Numbered from the stretch's first letter, positions 1 through 9,249 are shown. The stretch: 64,000 nt of DNA from Sphaerisporangium corydalis (GCF_025506355.1 NZ_JANZYP010000048.1:1-64000), one strand, 5' to 3'. Numbers and translations are program-made. Notes: generated by a model not told the origin, from the sequence alone.

Positions 1-86
1 CCGCCCAGCGCCGAGAACGCGCCCGCATCCGCAGCGAGAAACGCATCCGCTGGGGCGGCCGGCCACTCACAGCCGCCGTCGCCTAA
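1..86 (+). CDS. 3' end of an unidentified CDS (partial)
   Basis: An open frame enters from the left edge in the frame of position 3 and stops at TAA 84-86. The last 27 residues are rich in Arg and Glu and end in GRPLTAAVA. The piece is too short to assign. Basic tails like this occur on replication or integration proteins of actinomycete mobile elements, and the tRNA fragment directly downstream fits that setting, but this is only a contextual guess. Confidence 0.45.
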   Translation, partial: AQRRERARIRSEKRIRWGGRPLTAAVA

Positions 87-137
87 CGATCGCCCAACCC
101 GGTGATCGTTTCCGGTCACAGCACTAGTCCGCCCGCG

Positions 138-181
138 CTCTCTTAAAGCGGGTGCCGCAGGTTCGAATCCTGCCGGGGCAC
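138..181 (+). other. tRNA 3' fragment, probable attachment-site remnant (tRNA-Lys-like)
   Basis: The stretch reads as a tRNA from the anticodon loop (CTCTTAA, anticodon CTT) through a perfect T-arm (CAGG-TTCGAAT-CCTG) to an acceptor-like end CGGGGCA. The upstream sequence does not supply a matching 5' acceptor strand or D-arm, and the anticodon stem has a G-G mismatch, so this is not a complete tRNA. Actinomycete integrative elements commonly duplicate tRNA 3' ends at their att sites. A shortened copy of the anticodon-side part (17 nt, one mismatch) recurs at 4341-4357. Confidence 0.7.
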
Positions 182-272
182 TCTTCTGACCAGCCGTTCG
201 GTCCTCGACCTGGGGCTTGGCGTACTTCCTCTTAGTGATCACATGCAGCCGGACGCCGCCATAGGCAGGCGC

Positions 273-326
273 ATGTCAGCAGTCGCGGGATACGTGCGGG
301 ATGACCCTGAGAGCGTTTCCGCAGGT
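273..326 (+). repeat. 54-nt direct repeat, copy A
   Basis: This 54-nt segment matches 4359-4412 at roughly 44 of 54 positions by eye, and both copies end in the identical GAGCGTTTCCGCAGGT. In both places it follows a tRNA-derived stretch containing AAAGCGGGTGCCG. The two copies bracket the HEPN-like gene, the dead integrase and the ArsR/MFS pair. Confidence 0.65.
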
Positions 327-383
327 ACACAGAGCGCGACAGACTCCAGGATGGAACAGGACTCCCTGCAGAGCAAGATCCAC

Positions 384-1415
384 TCATCCATGAAGTTCTT
401 GGTCGAGGCGGGCGAGGAGCCCTCTCAACTGAACCTCAAGCGGCTCGAAGTCGTCCTCAAGATCAGCAAATGCTGTAAACAGTTCGAGTACATCATCATG
501 CCGTCTCATGTCCTCGATGGCCTGTCGCCATCTTTCTAGATCTGACGCGCCGTACCTCAACTCGGCGTGAGCACGCTGCGGAAGAGCCTCAAGAGGTACG
601 CTTTCATAAACTTGAGCCAAGCGGATCACCGGCTCCGAGCAGATGCCAGGCGGTACCTCCGGAAAGCGGGAGAGCAACTCCGAGAGACTGGGAAACAACT
701 CCACCACCGAAACTATGTCACCTTCCAGTTCGTCTAATCGGCTACCAAGATGCATCAAGAGCACCTCTTTTAGGCCTGCCGAATCCAAGTTAAGATCAGC
801 TCGAACGCGGCTGACAATCATGCCAGCCGTCGGCATCCCAACCTGCTTGCTCGACGAACTGAAACGATCAAGCTCTGGCGATGTCCTATTGATTGCCTCC
901 CCAAGTGGCCAATGATCACCTCGCTCAAAGAGCGCACAGGCCAGCTCGAAGTACAGCAAGCTGACCGACCGGACCGTAACAGCACGGATGCGGTCTCGGT
1001 GGTACAGCTCATTGCGGTAGCGATGAAGCTTCTTGAGTACTCGTCCCTCAACTACGTCAATATGATCTTTCTCAACGAGAAAGTCAACTTTGGAATCAAA
1101 GAGACGATGCAACTCCTTGACCTTGGCCTTGGGAATTATTGCCACCTTGACTTCGTCACGTCTCGTCCGCGCCTCGGCGTCATCAGTATGTTGAAGAATC
1201 TCGTCCCAGCGCCTGAGGGTTCGCTCGTAGACCGAATTTAACATCAAGGAATGCTCAATCTTACGAGCCATCAAAAGTTCAGCAGCATTATCGAGCAAAA
1301 TAAATGCGAGGCGAGCGTGAGAAGCAGTACCGCGCAGAAGTAGACGGCCAGCCTCCTCAAGTTGTACTGCCATGAGCTCGTTGCGCGACACGTCCGGCTG
1401 TTCGGGGAGTTCCAT
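384..1415 (-). CDS. Hypothetical protein with HEPN-type R-x4-H motif
   Basis: The product is 343 residues and largely helical. Near residues 23-54 the run RLAFILLDNAAELL resembles the first helix of HEPN-superfamily proteins. The sequence RNELYH at about residues 134-139 gives the R-x4-H signature that forms the RNase site in HEPN toxins and defence effectors. I chose the ATG at 1415 because GGAGGG sits 5 nt upstream; an ATG at 1436 would add 7 residues. Base composition is visibly less GC-rich than the rest of the window, which suggests recent acquisition. No partner antitoxin or nucleotidyltransferase is adjacent. The HEPN assignment rests on motif reading only. The protein could equally be an uncharacterised island protein with a chance motif. 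Confidence 0.6.
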   Translation of the reverse strand: MELPEQPDVSRNELMAVQLEEAGRLLLRGTASHARLAFILLDNAAELLMARKIEHSLMLNSVYERTLRRWDEILQHTDDAEARTRRDEVKVAIIPKAKVKELHRLFDSKVDFLVEKDHIDVVEGRVLKKLHRYRNELYHRDRIRAVTVRSVSLLYFELACALFERGDHWPLGEAINRTSPELDRFSSSSKQVGMPTAGMIVSRVRADLNLDSAGLKEVLLMHLGSRLDELEGDIVSVVELFPSLSELLSRFPEVPPGICSEPVIRLAQVYESVPLEALPQRAHAELRYGASDLERWRQAIEDMRRHDDVLELFTAFADLEDDFEPLEVQLRGLLARLDQELHG

Positions 1416-1543
1416 ATCGCCCTCCGACGCTTCCATAATCAGCTTTGAAACAGGAACAGGCCCCGGGGGAACCAGGGCCTGTTCAGCGTAGCTAGATCAT
1501 TCGGCGAGAGCATCATTAATTTTTCCGTTGGCACGGCACTGCT

Positions 1544-1838
1544 GTCCTCCATGCACTTGGCGTGGGCACGCAGCAGAATGTCAACGCTGTGCCCGGCGCG
1601 CTTGGCCACCTCCGTGGCCGGAGCGCCCACGTTCAACCAGAGGACGGGCCGGCAGCGGTGAGGCCGCCTGCTCTGCGGTGAAGGTTGCCCTACGAGCCTG
1701 CTGCCAGACGTCCGAGTACGCCGAAGATGAGAATGGGCGCCCCTTGGCGGTGCGGAACAGGCGACCGTCGGGAGCGACGCCGCCGTAGCGGTCGAGATGG
1801 TCTCGCAGAATGGCGGGCAGGAGGGGAGGGACGGGAAC
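1544..1838 (-). pseudogene. Tyrosine recombinase (integrase) C-terminal fragment, inactivated
   Basis: Two reading frames together resemble the C-terminal half of actinomycete phage/AICE-type integrases. The first (1838 to about 1638) contains VAPDGRLFRTAKG and SAYSDVWQQAR, typical of the region before the RHxxR box. The frame then shifts near 1640 and continues as WLNVGAPATEVAKRAGHSVDILL. The segment that should carry the catalytic Arg-His (DLRH...) is missing at the shift. The usual VYAxC nucleophile region reads RAHAKC, so the catalytic Tyr is gone. It lies on the tRNA-fragment side of the island and is probably the element's lost integrase. The stretch 1839-2045 extends the first frame without recognisable homology. 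Confidence 0.7.
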
Positions 1839-2045
1839 CTGGCCGGAGTAGCCGACGGGTTCAACATCATGCCCCCCGTCTTCCCGGCCGGACTGGATGA
1901 TTTCGTCGATGACGTCGTCCCGTTGCTGCGCCGGAGAAAGCTCCGCGCCGAGTACGAAGGGCGTACCCTGCGGTCCCACTACGGAGCGGAGGACCCGGAG
2001 AGGACGGTCGTGGCCGGTTGACGCCCGCGTCGACACGGGCGTTCG

Positions 2046-3029
2046 TCAGCGTGACCGCGTGGCGAGCAGGGTGAGCAGGCTCTCGCCCCGGTCGGTCAGG
2101 TGGTAGATCACGTGGCGGCCTGCCCGGCTTCCGGCGACGACGCCCGCGTCTCGCAGGACGGCCAGGTGGGCGCTTACCGTGCCGAGTGAGAGGTCGAGGA
2201 CCTGCGCGAGCTGGGTGCTGGTGGCCGGGCGGGTGAGTTCACGCAGGATGTGCGCCCTGCCGGACCCGAGCAGCCGGGAGATCACGTCCGGGTGCCCGTC
2301 GTCCTGCCCGGCCGCGGCTCCCCTCGCGGGGTAGACGAGGGCGTAGTGCGGTGGCCGCTCGCACGTCCAGGAGCCGCCGCCGGGCGTGTGCGGGACGAAG
2401 ATCAGGCCGTCCTCGTCGATCCACCTGTCCGGGAACTCCTGGTGGCTGAACAGGATCGCGTCGTCATCGACCCAGGCCGACGTCGGCGTCATGTCCTTGA
2501 TCGCGTGCTGCCAGCCGTAGGCGGCCAGCAGACCGGCGCGATGCATGATGTCCCGTTCGAGCACCATGCGCCGCCGGGGCCAGTCCGGTGCCACGAACCG
2601 CGCCCACCCTTCGTCGAGCATCGCGGCGACACGCGGCCCCAGGCCGCCCAGGTGCAACCAGTCTGTGTCGCATGGCTCCCAGCTCGCCGCGACCGCGTGG
2701 CCCGTCATCGCGGCGATCTCCGCGTCGGTGTGCGCGGCCACGACGATCAGTTCGTCCGCCAGACGCGTGCGCACTCCGTCGAGAGGCGGCACGGCGACAA
2801 AGTCGGGAAGCCATTTGGTGGCCGCGAGAAGGGGCAGCAGACCGGCCGCGACCTCGTTGTCCGCGAGCCAGTCCCGGTAACCGGTCTGATGGCGGGCGAG
2901 CCAGCGCGCGATCCACGGCTCCGAGCGCCCGCGGTGCAGCGCGATCAGGCAGCTGAGGGTCTCTGCCAGCGGAGACACCGCGAAGCGGCTCCGCGACAGC
3001 GCGATGGGACTCAGTCTCAGCCGCGTCAT
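2046..3029 (-). CDS. ArsR-family winged-helix transcriptional regulator (DUF5937-like)
   Basis: The 327-residue protein has a long N-terminal region of the kind found in actinomycete DUF5937 proteins. A C-terminal ArsR winged helix occupies about residues 245-325. The recognition region reads TSTQLAQVLDLSLGTVSAHLAVLRDAGVV, followed by a wing with HVIYHLTDRG. It is divergently transcribed from an MFS exporter with only 57 nt between the starts, the usual layout of a regulator and its efflux target. It probably represses the exporter and itself from that gap. The inducer is unknown. Confidence 0.8.
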   Translation of the reverse strand: MTRLRLSPIALSRSRFAVSPLAETLSCLIALHRGRSEPWIARWLARHQTGYRDWLADNEVAAGLLPLLAATKWLPDFVAVPPLDGVRTRLADELIVVAAHTDAEIAAMTGHAVAASWEPCDTDWLHLGGLGPRVAAMLDEGWARFVAPDWPRRRMVLERDIMHRAGLLAAYGWQHAIKDMTPTSAWVDDDAILFSHQEFPDRWIDEDGLIFVPHTPGGGSWTCERPPHYALVYPARGAAAGQDDGHPDVISRLLGSGRAHILRELTRPATSTQLAQVLDLSLGTVSAHLAVLRDAGVVAGSRAGRHVIYHLTDRGESLLTLLATRSR

Positions 3030-3086
3030 CTTACGCCTTTCATCGCAAAATTGGCCGGTGGTCGTTCGCCCGGTCAGACTTGGGCC

Positions 3087-4307
3087 ATGCGCTCCACAGG
3101 GTTGCGTTCACTGCTCGCCCCCCCGTTCGGCGGCTTCTTCCTCGGCCGGCTGATATCACTGCTCGGCAGCTCGATGATCCCGGTCGCGCTGGCCCTGGCC
3201 GTCCTCAACGCCTCCGGGCGCCCGACCGATCTCGGCATCGTGTTGGCCGGCCAGATCATCCCGCAACTCGCGCTGCTGCTGATCGGCGGAGCCGTCGGTG
3301 ACCGGTTCTCGCGCCGGACCGTCCTGGTGGTGGTGAACCTGGGCTCCGGCCTGACGCAGGGCGGCGTGGCGGCTCTGCTCCTCACCGGCCACTACAGCCT
3401 GCCCCTCGTCGCCGCCCTCTCGGCCGCCAACGGCGCGGTGGGCGCCTTCACGTCCCCGGCGCTGCGCGGCGTGGTCCCCGAACTCGTGGCCACCGGCGAC
3501 CTGCAGCGCGCCAACTCACTGCTCGCCGCGACCCAGAACGCGGCCGGCATCCTCGGTCCCACCGTCGCCGGCCTTCTCGTGGTGGGCGTGGGGGGCGGCT
3601 GGGCCATCGCCCTGGACGCGCTGAGCTTCGTCATCGCCGCCCTGCTCTTCGCGCGGCTCCCCATGGCGGCCCCGGTTCCGCCGGGCGTACAAGGCCTGCT
3701 CGCTGATATCGGGCAGGGCTGGCGCGCGTTCCGGGCGATTCCGTGGGTCTTCACCATGGCCCTCTCATTCTGCGCCCTCAATCTGGTGAACGTCGGCCCG
3801 TGGCAGATCCTCGGACCGGTACTGACCACAGAGCACAATGGCGAGGCCGCGTGGGGCATCGTGCTGAGCTTCCGCGCCGCCGGCCTGCTGATCATGAGCG
3901 TGCTGATGTACCGGCTCATCCTGAGGTACCCCCTGCGCGGCGGCAACCTCATCGGGGTGCTAGGGGCACTTCCCCTCCTCGCCCTCGGATTCGGAGCCTC
4001 CGCGCCATGGCTGGTGGCGTGCGCGTTTGTGGGGGCCCTGGGATTGACCGTCGCGGGCATCGCCTGGGACACCTCACTGCAGCAGCACGTTCCGCGCGAC
4101 ATGCTCTCCCGCATCACCTCCTTCGACGACCTGCTGTCCTACGCGGCCATCCCGGCCGGTCAACTGCTCGCCGGCCCCGCGGCATCCCAGTTCGGCGGGA
4201 GAAATGTCGCGTTGTACTGCGGCATCGGCTACGCCCTCGCCACCCTCGCCCCGCTCGCCGCACGCCCCGTACGCGACCTCCGGTCCGTCACGGAACCGGC
4301 CGTATGA
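3087..4307 (+). CDS. MFS transporter, drug-efflux type
   Basis: The 406-residue protein has about 12 hydrophobic segments and MFS motif A (GDRFSRRT) between helices 2 and 3. It resembles the MFS_3 exporter group common in actinomycetes. The ATG at 3087 begins the conserved MRSTGLRSLL-PFG start. An open frame continues upstream to 2250 on the same strand, but that part is antisense to the regulator and has no MFS character. It lies divergent to the ArsR gene and inside the accessory island. It probably exports a toxic compound; the substrate cannot be read from the sequence. Confidence 0.82.
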   Translation: MRSTGLRSLLAPPFGGFFLGRLISLLGSSMIPVALALAVLNASGRPTDLGIVLAGQIIPQLALLLIGGAVGDRFSRRTVLVVVNLGSGLTQGGVAALLLTGHYSLPLVAALSAANGAVGAFTSPALRGVVPELVATGDLQRANSLLAATQNAAGILGPTVAGLLVVGVGGGWAIALDALSFVIAALLFARLPMAAPVPPGVQGLLADIGQGWRAFRAIPWVFTMALSFCALNLVNVGPWQILGPVLTTEHNGEAAWGIVLSFRAAGLLIMSVLMYRLILRYPLRGGNLIGVLGALPLLALGFGASAPWLVACAFVGALGLTVAGIAWDTSLQQHVPRDMLSRITSFDDLLSYAAIPAGQLLAGPAASQFGGRNVALYCGIGYALATLAPLAARPVRDLRSVTEPAV

Positions 4308-4358
4308 ACCACCTCAACGCCCACGCCCGACGCCATCACGTCTAAAAGCGGGTGCCGT

Positions 4359-4412
4359 ATGTCAGCAGCCGTGGGATATGTGTGAGATTGATCTGGGAGC
4401 GTTTCCGCAGGT
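4359..4412 (+). repeat. 54-nt direct repeat, copy B, preceded by a tRNA-derived 17-mer
   Basis: This is the second copy of the repeat at 273-326. The 17 nt just before it (4341-4357) match 141-157 of the tRNA fragment with one mismatch, so the junction is a deletion-like version of the left copy. It closes the accessory island and falls in the 136-nt gap between the MFS gene and the aldo/keto reductase. Confidence 0.6.
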
Positions 4413-4443
4413 CCCCTAAGCGAGCCAACTGGTGCATCCGGGT

Positions 4444-5547
<1,104 letters not shown>

Positions 5548-5583
5548 GCGAAGGTCTCCTTTGATGGCCTGCTCCCGGCGGCT

Positions 5584-5715
5584 GGGCCACTGCGGGGAGG
5601 CGACGATGGAAGAGGAGAGCAGGCGGCTCATCTCCTCTTTGGCCGACTCCCAGCGAATGGGCTACTGGGGGGAGGCGACGATGGAGGAGAAGAGGAGGCG
5701 GCTCATTTCCTTCCA
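5584..5715 (-). repeat. 75-nt tandem duplication of the TetR gene's 3' end
   Basis: Two copies (about 5584-5640 and 5659-5715) are offset by exactly 75 nt. The upstream copy encodes the genuine end of the TetR protein, MSRLLFSSIVASPQ followed by TAG. The downstream copy encodes MSRLLSSSIVASPQ, but its TAG has become TGG. The second copy therefore forms the leader in front of the aldo/keto reductase and is in frame with it. Confidence 0.75.
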
Positions 5716-6312
5716 GCGGCGGGGGAGGTCGGCGCGCTGGTCGAGGACGTCGCAGACGTGTTGCAGGCCGAAGAAGGCCGATACGAGGATGTACGCGGCG
5801 GCCTCGGGGTCCATGCCCTCGCGGAGCTGGCCGGCGCCGCTCGCCTTGGCCAGCAGCGTCGAGAGTGTGGAGATCCACTCGACGTAGGGCTCGGGCAGGG
5901 TCGTGTCGGACAGCGAACGCTCGGCCTGGATCCTGGCGCCGGCCTTGACGATGTCGTCCTCGAAGAACTTATCGGCGGCGTTGGTCAGCAGGGCCTGGAC
6001 GGTCTCCAGCGGCGGCAGGCCCATGGCCTGCGCCTCGTCGATGCGGACGCGCCACCGGTTGTACAGCTCGCGCACGATCTCGGCGGCGATGTCCTTTTTG
6101 TCGCGAAAGTGGAAATACACCGCGCCCTTGGTCATGCCGACCTGCTGGGCGATGTGGTCGATGGAGGTGTGCGGATATCCCCGGTCGGCGAACAGCTCGG
6201 CCGCCGAGGCGAGTACCTGGGCCCGGGTCTGCGCGGCCCGTGCCTGCTGCGGCGCGTTGCGTGGCTGCCCGCGCTGCGTGAGGGGGGTTCTGGGAGTGCC
6301 GTTCTTACTCAC
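5662..6312 (-). CDS. ArpA/ScbR-like gamma-butyrolactone receptor (TetR family)
   Basis: The 216-residue protein has an N-terminal helix-turn-helix with the hallmark SIDHIAQQVGMTKGAVYFHF, followed by DKKDIAAEI. The ligand domain carries RIQAERSLSD and PYVEWI; the Trp in that last motif lines the hormone pocket in CprB/ArpA-type receptors. The start is GTG at 6312, with only a weak ribosome site. It is divergent from the AfsA-like synthase, and two matching palindromes lie between them. Its probable role is repressor of the cluster, binding these palindromes until a butenolide-type signal is made. The palindrome at 6343-6366 lies about 30 nt upstream of its own start, which suggests autorepression. 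Confidence 0.9.
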   Translation of the reverse strand: MSKNGTPRTPLTQRGQPRNAPQQARAAQTRAQVLASAAELFADRGYPHTSIDHIAQQVGMTKGAVYFHFRDKKDIAAEIVRELYNRWRVRIDEAQAMGLPPLETVQALLTNAADKFFEDDIVKAGARIQAERSLSDTTLPEPYVEWISTLSTLLAKASGAGQLREGMDPEAAAYILVSAFFGLQHVCDVLDQRADLPRRWKEMSRLLFSSIVASPQ

Positions 6313-6342
6313 GACCGTGTCCGTTCTGTGTGATCCCCAGTC

Positions 6343-6366
6343 AGCATACCGCCATCCAGGTATGTT
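6343..6366. promoter_or_regulatory. ARE-like operator 1 (receptor promoter)
   Basis: The core is CATACC-(8 nt)-GGTATG, with further flanking symmetry. It resembles the autoregulatory elements bound by ArpA-family receptors. It lies 31 nt upstream of the receptor's GTG start. Confidence 0.75.
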
Positions 6367-6425
6367 TCGCCTCTGTTCAGAGGTCCCCGTGCCAGCTCAA
6401 CAGTAAACCGTCCGAGACACTCCAA

Positions 6426-6449
6426 AATATACCGTCTCGGAGGTATATT
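6426..6449. promoter_or_regulatory. ARE-like operator 2 (AfsA promoter)
   Basis: AATATACC and GGTATATT are perfect reverse complements around an 8-nt spacer. This is the most symmetric site in the window. It lies 65 nt upstream of the afsA-like start, where a bound receptor would block transcription. Confidence 0.8.
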
Positions 6450-6514
6450 CCTTCAGTCCGCCTTCGACCACCCTCCGTACCCAACAGTTCAAGGTTCGAT
6501 CAAGGGGGTAAGAA

Positions 6515-7564
6515 ATGAGCGCTCAACTTTCGGTGGGAAACGTCAGCCCGCCGAGCACCTGGCAGTCGGCATCCCCGGTCACCCCGGGCTGGGATGACAG
6601 GCCAGAACCCGCCCGCGACGCGCACTTACCCGGCCCGCGCTTCGTGCCCCGCGAGCTGGTCCACAAGGCCGCGGCCGAACGCGTGCTGCTCACCGACGGA
6701 GTCCGGGACGCACCGGACGATTTCATCATCGCGGCCATGCTGCCGCGTGATCACTGTCTCTACCAGCAGGACGACTCCGGCTGGATCGATCCGGTTCTGC
6801 CGACGGAGGCGCTCCGGCAGGCCGGCTACTACATCCAGCACCGATTCTACGGGGTGCCCGAGACGCACAAGTTCATCCTCGGCGCCGTCACCCTCGGGAT
6901 CGGCGGCATCGCGCTGCCCACCCGGACGCCGTGGCTCCCGGTCAACCTGCGGGTCACCTGCACTCCCACCGCCAAGTGGACCGGCCGCCGGCTGTGCATG
7001 CGGCTGGACGCCGAGTTCAGCGTGGCCGGGGTGGTACAAGGTCACGGCAGCCTGCTCTCGCAGGCGGTGGACCCCCGCTTGTACCAGGCCGTCCGCGGCC
7101 GGAAGGTGGCGCCCGCGCCGCGCGGATCCGTGCCCTTCATCGGGCGCCCGCTCTCGCCCGGCGAGGTCGGCCGCAGCCGCCCGGAGGACGTGCTGCTGGC
7201 CGACGACGGGAACCCCGACGGCTGGATGCTGCGGCTCGACAACGGCAACACCGAGATGGTCGACCACGCCGTCGACCACGTGCCCGGCATGGTGCTGCTG
7301 GAGGCGTTCCGGCAGGCCGCGCTCGCCGCGACCCGGCCGCTCACCGGCCGCCGGGTCTCGCCCGACGGCCTGCGGACCGACTTCACCAGGTTCTGCGAAC
7401 TCGACGCCCCGGTGCGGATCGTCGCCTGGCCGGGCCCTGGCTGTCCCGAGGCGGACCGGATTTCGGTGCACGTCCTCGCCGAGCAGGACGGCAAGGAGGT
7501 CGCCTCGGGCACGGTGGAGCTCAGGCTGGGCCCTGACACGAGCAGCGGACAGGACCTCTGGTGA
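6515..7564 (+). CDS. AfsA-like gamma-butyrolactone/butenolide synthase
   Basis: The 349-residue protein has the two A-factor hotdog repeats. The first begins PRELVHKAAAERVLLTD. The second contains VDHAVDHVPGMVLLEAFRQAAL, matching the conserved acyl-binding region of AfsA. AfsA-type enzymes join a beta-ketoacyl-ACP to dihydroxyacetone phosphate, forming the precursor of a diffusible lactone hormone. The ATG at 6515 follows GGGGG about 5 nt upstream. The next gene starts with GTG overlapping this stop (GTGA), so the two are translationally coupled. Receptor and synthase are divergent around two operators, the classic butyrolactone switch. The acyl chain and final hormone structure cannot be told. 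Confidence 0.9.
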   Translation: MSAQLSVGNVSPPSTWQSASPVTPGWDDRPEPARDAHLPGPRFVPRELVHKAAAERVLLTDGVRDAPDDFIIAAMLPRDHCLYQQDDSGWIDPVLPTEALRQAGYYIQHRFYGVPETHKFILGAVTLGIGGIALPTRTPWLPVNLRVTCTPTAKWTGRRLCMRLDAEFSVAGVVQGHGSLLSQAVDPRLYQAVRGRKVAPAPRGSVPFIGRPLSPGEVGRSRPEDVLLADDGNPDGWMLRLDNGNTEMVDHAVDHVPGMVLLEAFRQAALAATRPLTGRRVSPDGLRTDFTRFCELDAPVRIVAWPGPGCPEADRISVHVLAEQDGKEVASGTVELRLGPDTSSGQDLW

Positions 7565-8661
7565 CGCTGACCTCGGTCCCGCCAGACCACCGTCTGGACG
7601 TGACCGAACTCGTGGACCGCGCGGCCCGGTACGCCGCCGAGGTGGACGGTGCACGCCGGCTTCGACGGGAGTCGGTGGCCGCGCTGGTGACAGCGGGATT
7701 CCCCCGGCACTTCGTCCCCCGCCGGTGGGGTGGGGCGGCCGGAGGGTTCGCGCCGCTGGTGGAGGCGGCGATCACGGTGGGCGAGAGCTGCCCGGCGACC
7801 GCGTGGTGCGCGACCCTGTTCGCCACGCACGGACGGATCGCCGCCTACCTGCCCGAGCAGGCACAGGAGGAGATATGGGGCCCGCACCCGGACACCCTGA
7901 TCGCCGCGTCCGTCATGCCGCCGTCGGGCCGGGCCACGCCCGTGCCGGGTGGCTGGTCGCTCCGGGGCGAGTGGGGCTGGGCCAGCGGGGTGGACTTCGC
8001 CGACTGGGTGCTGCTCGCCAGCATGGTGACGGACGGCGACCAGGACACGGTGCGGATCTTCGCCGTCCCGGCCGGGAGCTATCTGGTCAAGGACACCTGG
8101 CGGGCCGCCGGTATGCGGGGAACGGGGACCAACACGGTGTCCCTGTGCGACACGTTCGTCCCCGAGCACCGCACGGTCACGTTGCCGGAACTGCTCGGCA
8201 CCCGGCGCCCCGGGGAGGCACGGTGCCACAACGTCCCGTACACGTTGGTCGCGGCGGTGATGTTCGCCGGCCCGCTGGCCGGGGCCGCCCTGGGCGCGGT
8301 GGCGGACTGTGTCTCCACCGGAGCCGCTCGTCCGCCGTCGGATCCGGGCGCCCGGCAGGCGCTCGCCCGCTCCTCGCCGGAGGCGTCCGCCGCCCGCCTG
8401 CTGCTCAGGGAGGCCGCCGGCCGCGCCGACCGGGGCATGGTCGACGCGCGGACCATCGCGCAGAATCGGTGCGACGCCGCGGTCGCCGCGGAACTCTGCG
8501 TCAGCGCCGTCGACCGGTTGTTCGCCGCGCGCGGCGAACACGGGCCGGCCGAGGATGATCCCGTCCACCGGCGGTGGCGGGACGTCCATACGGCCGCCGG
8601 TCACGGCGCGCTGCGGTTCGCCCCGGCGGCGGACGCGTACGCGAAGGCCGTTCTCGGCTGA
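7561..8661 (+). CDS. Acyl-CoA dehydrogenase-fold flavoprotein (group D monooxygenase-like)
   Basis: The 366-residue protein has the acyl-CoA dehydrogenase fold: FPRHFVPRRWGG near the N-terminus, WGWASGVDFADWVLLASMV in the beta domain, and WRAAGMRGTGTNTVSL before the helical C-terminal domain. The C-terminus is of the Acyl-CoA_dh_2 kind found in FADH2/FMNH2-dependent oxygenases and N-hydroxylases. I see no dehydrogenase-type catalytic Glu. It is coupled to the AfsA-like gene by a GTGA overlap, which suggests a hormone-modifying step, loosely as acyl-CoA oxidase Aco works in avenolide formation. Alternatively it may oxidise the amino group of the aminohydroxybenzoate product. No flavin reductase partner is adjacent. 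Confidence 0.7.
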   Translation: MTLTSVPPDHRLDVTELVDRAARYAAEVDGARRLRRESVAALVTAGFPRHFVPRRWGGAAGGFAPLVEAAITVGESCPATAWCATLFATHGRIAAYLPEQAQEEIWGPHPDTLIAASVMPPSGRATPVPGGWSLRGEWGWASGVDFADWVLLASMVTDGDQDTVRIFAVPAGSYLVKDTWRAAGMRGTGTNTVSLCDTFVPEHRTVTLPELLGTRRPGEARCHNVPYTLVAAVMFAGPLAGAALGAVADCVSTGAARPPSDPGARQALARSSPEASAARLLLREAAGRADRGMVDARTIAQNRCDAAVAAELCVSAVDRLFAARGEHGPAEDDPVHRRWRDVHTAAGHGALRFAPAADAYAKAVLG

Positions 8662-9249
8662 CTACGCCGTGTCCGGGCCGCCGTCCCGCGATCCGGACAC
8701 GGCCTTCCACAGGTCGTCGAACCGTCGTGCGGCGTCCGCGTCGTTCCGGGGTACTGGATGGGGGATCTCGAAGAACACCGCCATCAGGAGCTGGGCGACG
8801 GCTTCGGGGGGAAGCCTGCCCATCACCCGGTTCTCCGCGTGCGCCCTGGCCACGGCGCGGGTCAGCGGCAAGGAGATCCGTTCGATCAGCCCGAGGGCGC
8901 ACCGGTCCAGTTGGGGGGCCTCCACGGCGAGCCGCAACGCGGACCTGGCGAGCGTGTCCCTGCGCAGGTGCCGGGTGAGGGCGAGCGTCGTCTCCCGCAG
9001 TGCCACCAGCGCCGACGTGCTCTCGACCCGCCGTTCCGCACGCGCGATCAGATCGTTCCCGGCCTCCTCGATCAGGGCGGCCGCCAACTCTTCTTTGGAG
9101 GAGAAATGCCCGTACAGCGCTCCCTTGGTCATTTGGGTGCGTTCGACTACCTTGAGCAGCGTCGTGCCGTTATAGCCGTGCGCGGCGAACTCCTCTGCCG
9201 CCGCGGCGAGCACCAGTGCCCTGGTGCGGACTGCACGCTCCTGAGTCAC
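8662..9249 (-). CDS. TetR-family regulator, possible pseudo-receptor
   Basis: The 195-residue protein has an N-terminal HTH (TTLLKVVERTQMTKGALYGHF, then SSKEEL) close to ArpA-type regulators. The ligand domain lacks the PYxEW Trp motif seen in the first receptor. Proteins like this (ScbR2-type pseudo-receptors) often bind the cluster's end product or an antibiotic instead of the hormone; that role is inference. The start is GTG at 9249 with GAGAGGG upstream. The stop abuts the flavoprotein stop with no gap. An ARE-like site lies between this start and the divergent HAD gene. Confidence 0.82.
   Translation of the reverse strand: MTQERAVRTRALVLAAAAEEFAAHGYNGTTLLKVVERTQMTKGALYGHFSSKEELAAALIEEAGNDLIARAERRVESTSALVALRETTLALTRHLRRDTLARSALRLAVEAPQLDRCALGLIERISLPLTRAVARAHAENRVMGRLPPEAVAQLLMAVFFEIPHPVPRNDADAARRFDDLWKAVSGSRDGGPDTA

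Noticed and set aside
243-539. 98-codon plus-strand frame at the left end
   Set aside because: It begins in the repeat, overlaps the end of the HEPN-like gene antisense and has no family features.
2250-3086. Upstream extension of the MFS frame on the plus strand
   Set aside because: It is antisense to the ArsR-family regulator and has no membrane character. The MFS signature begins at 3087.
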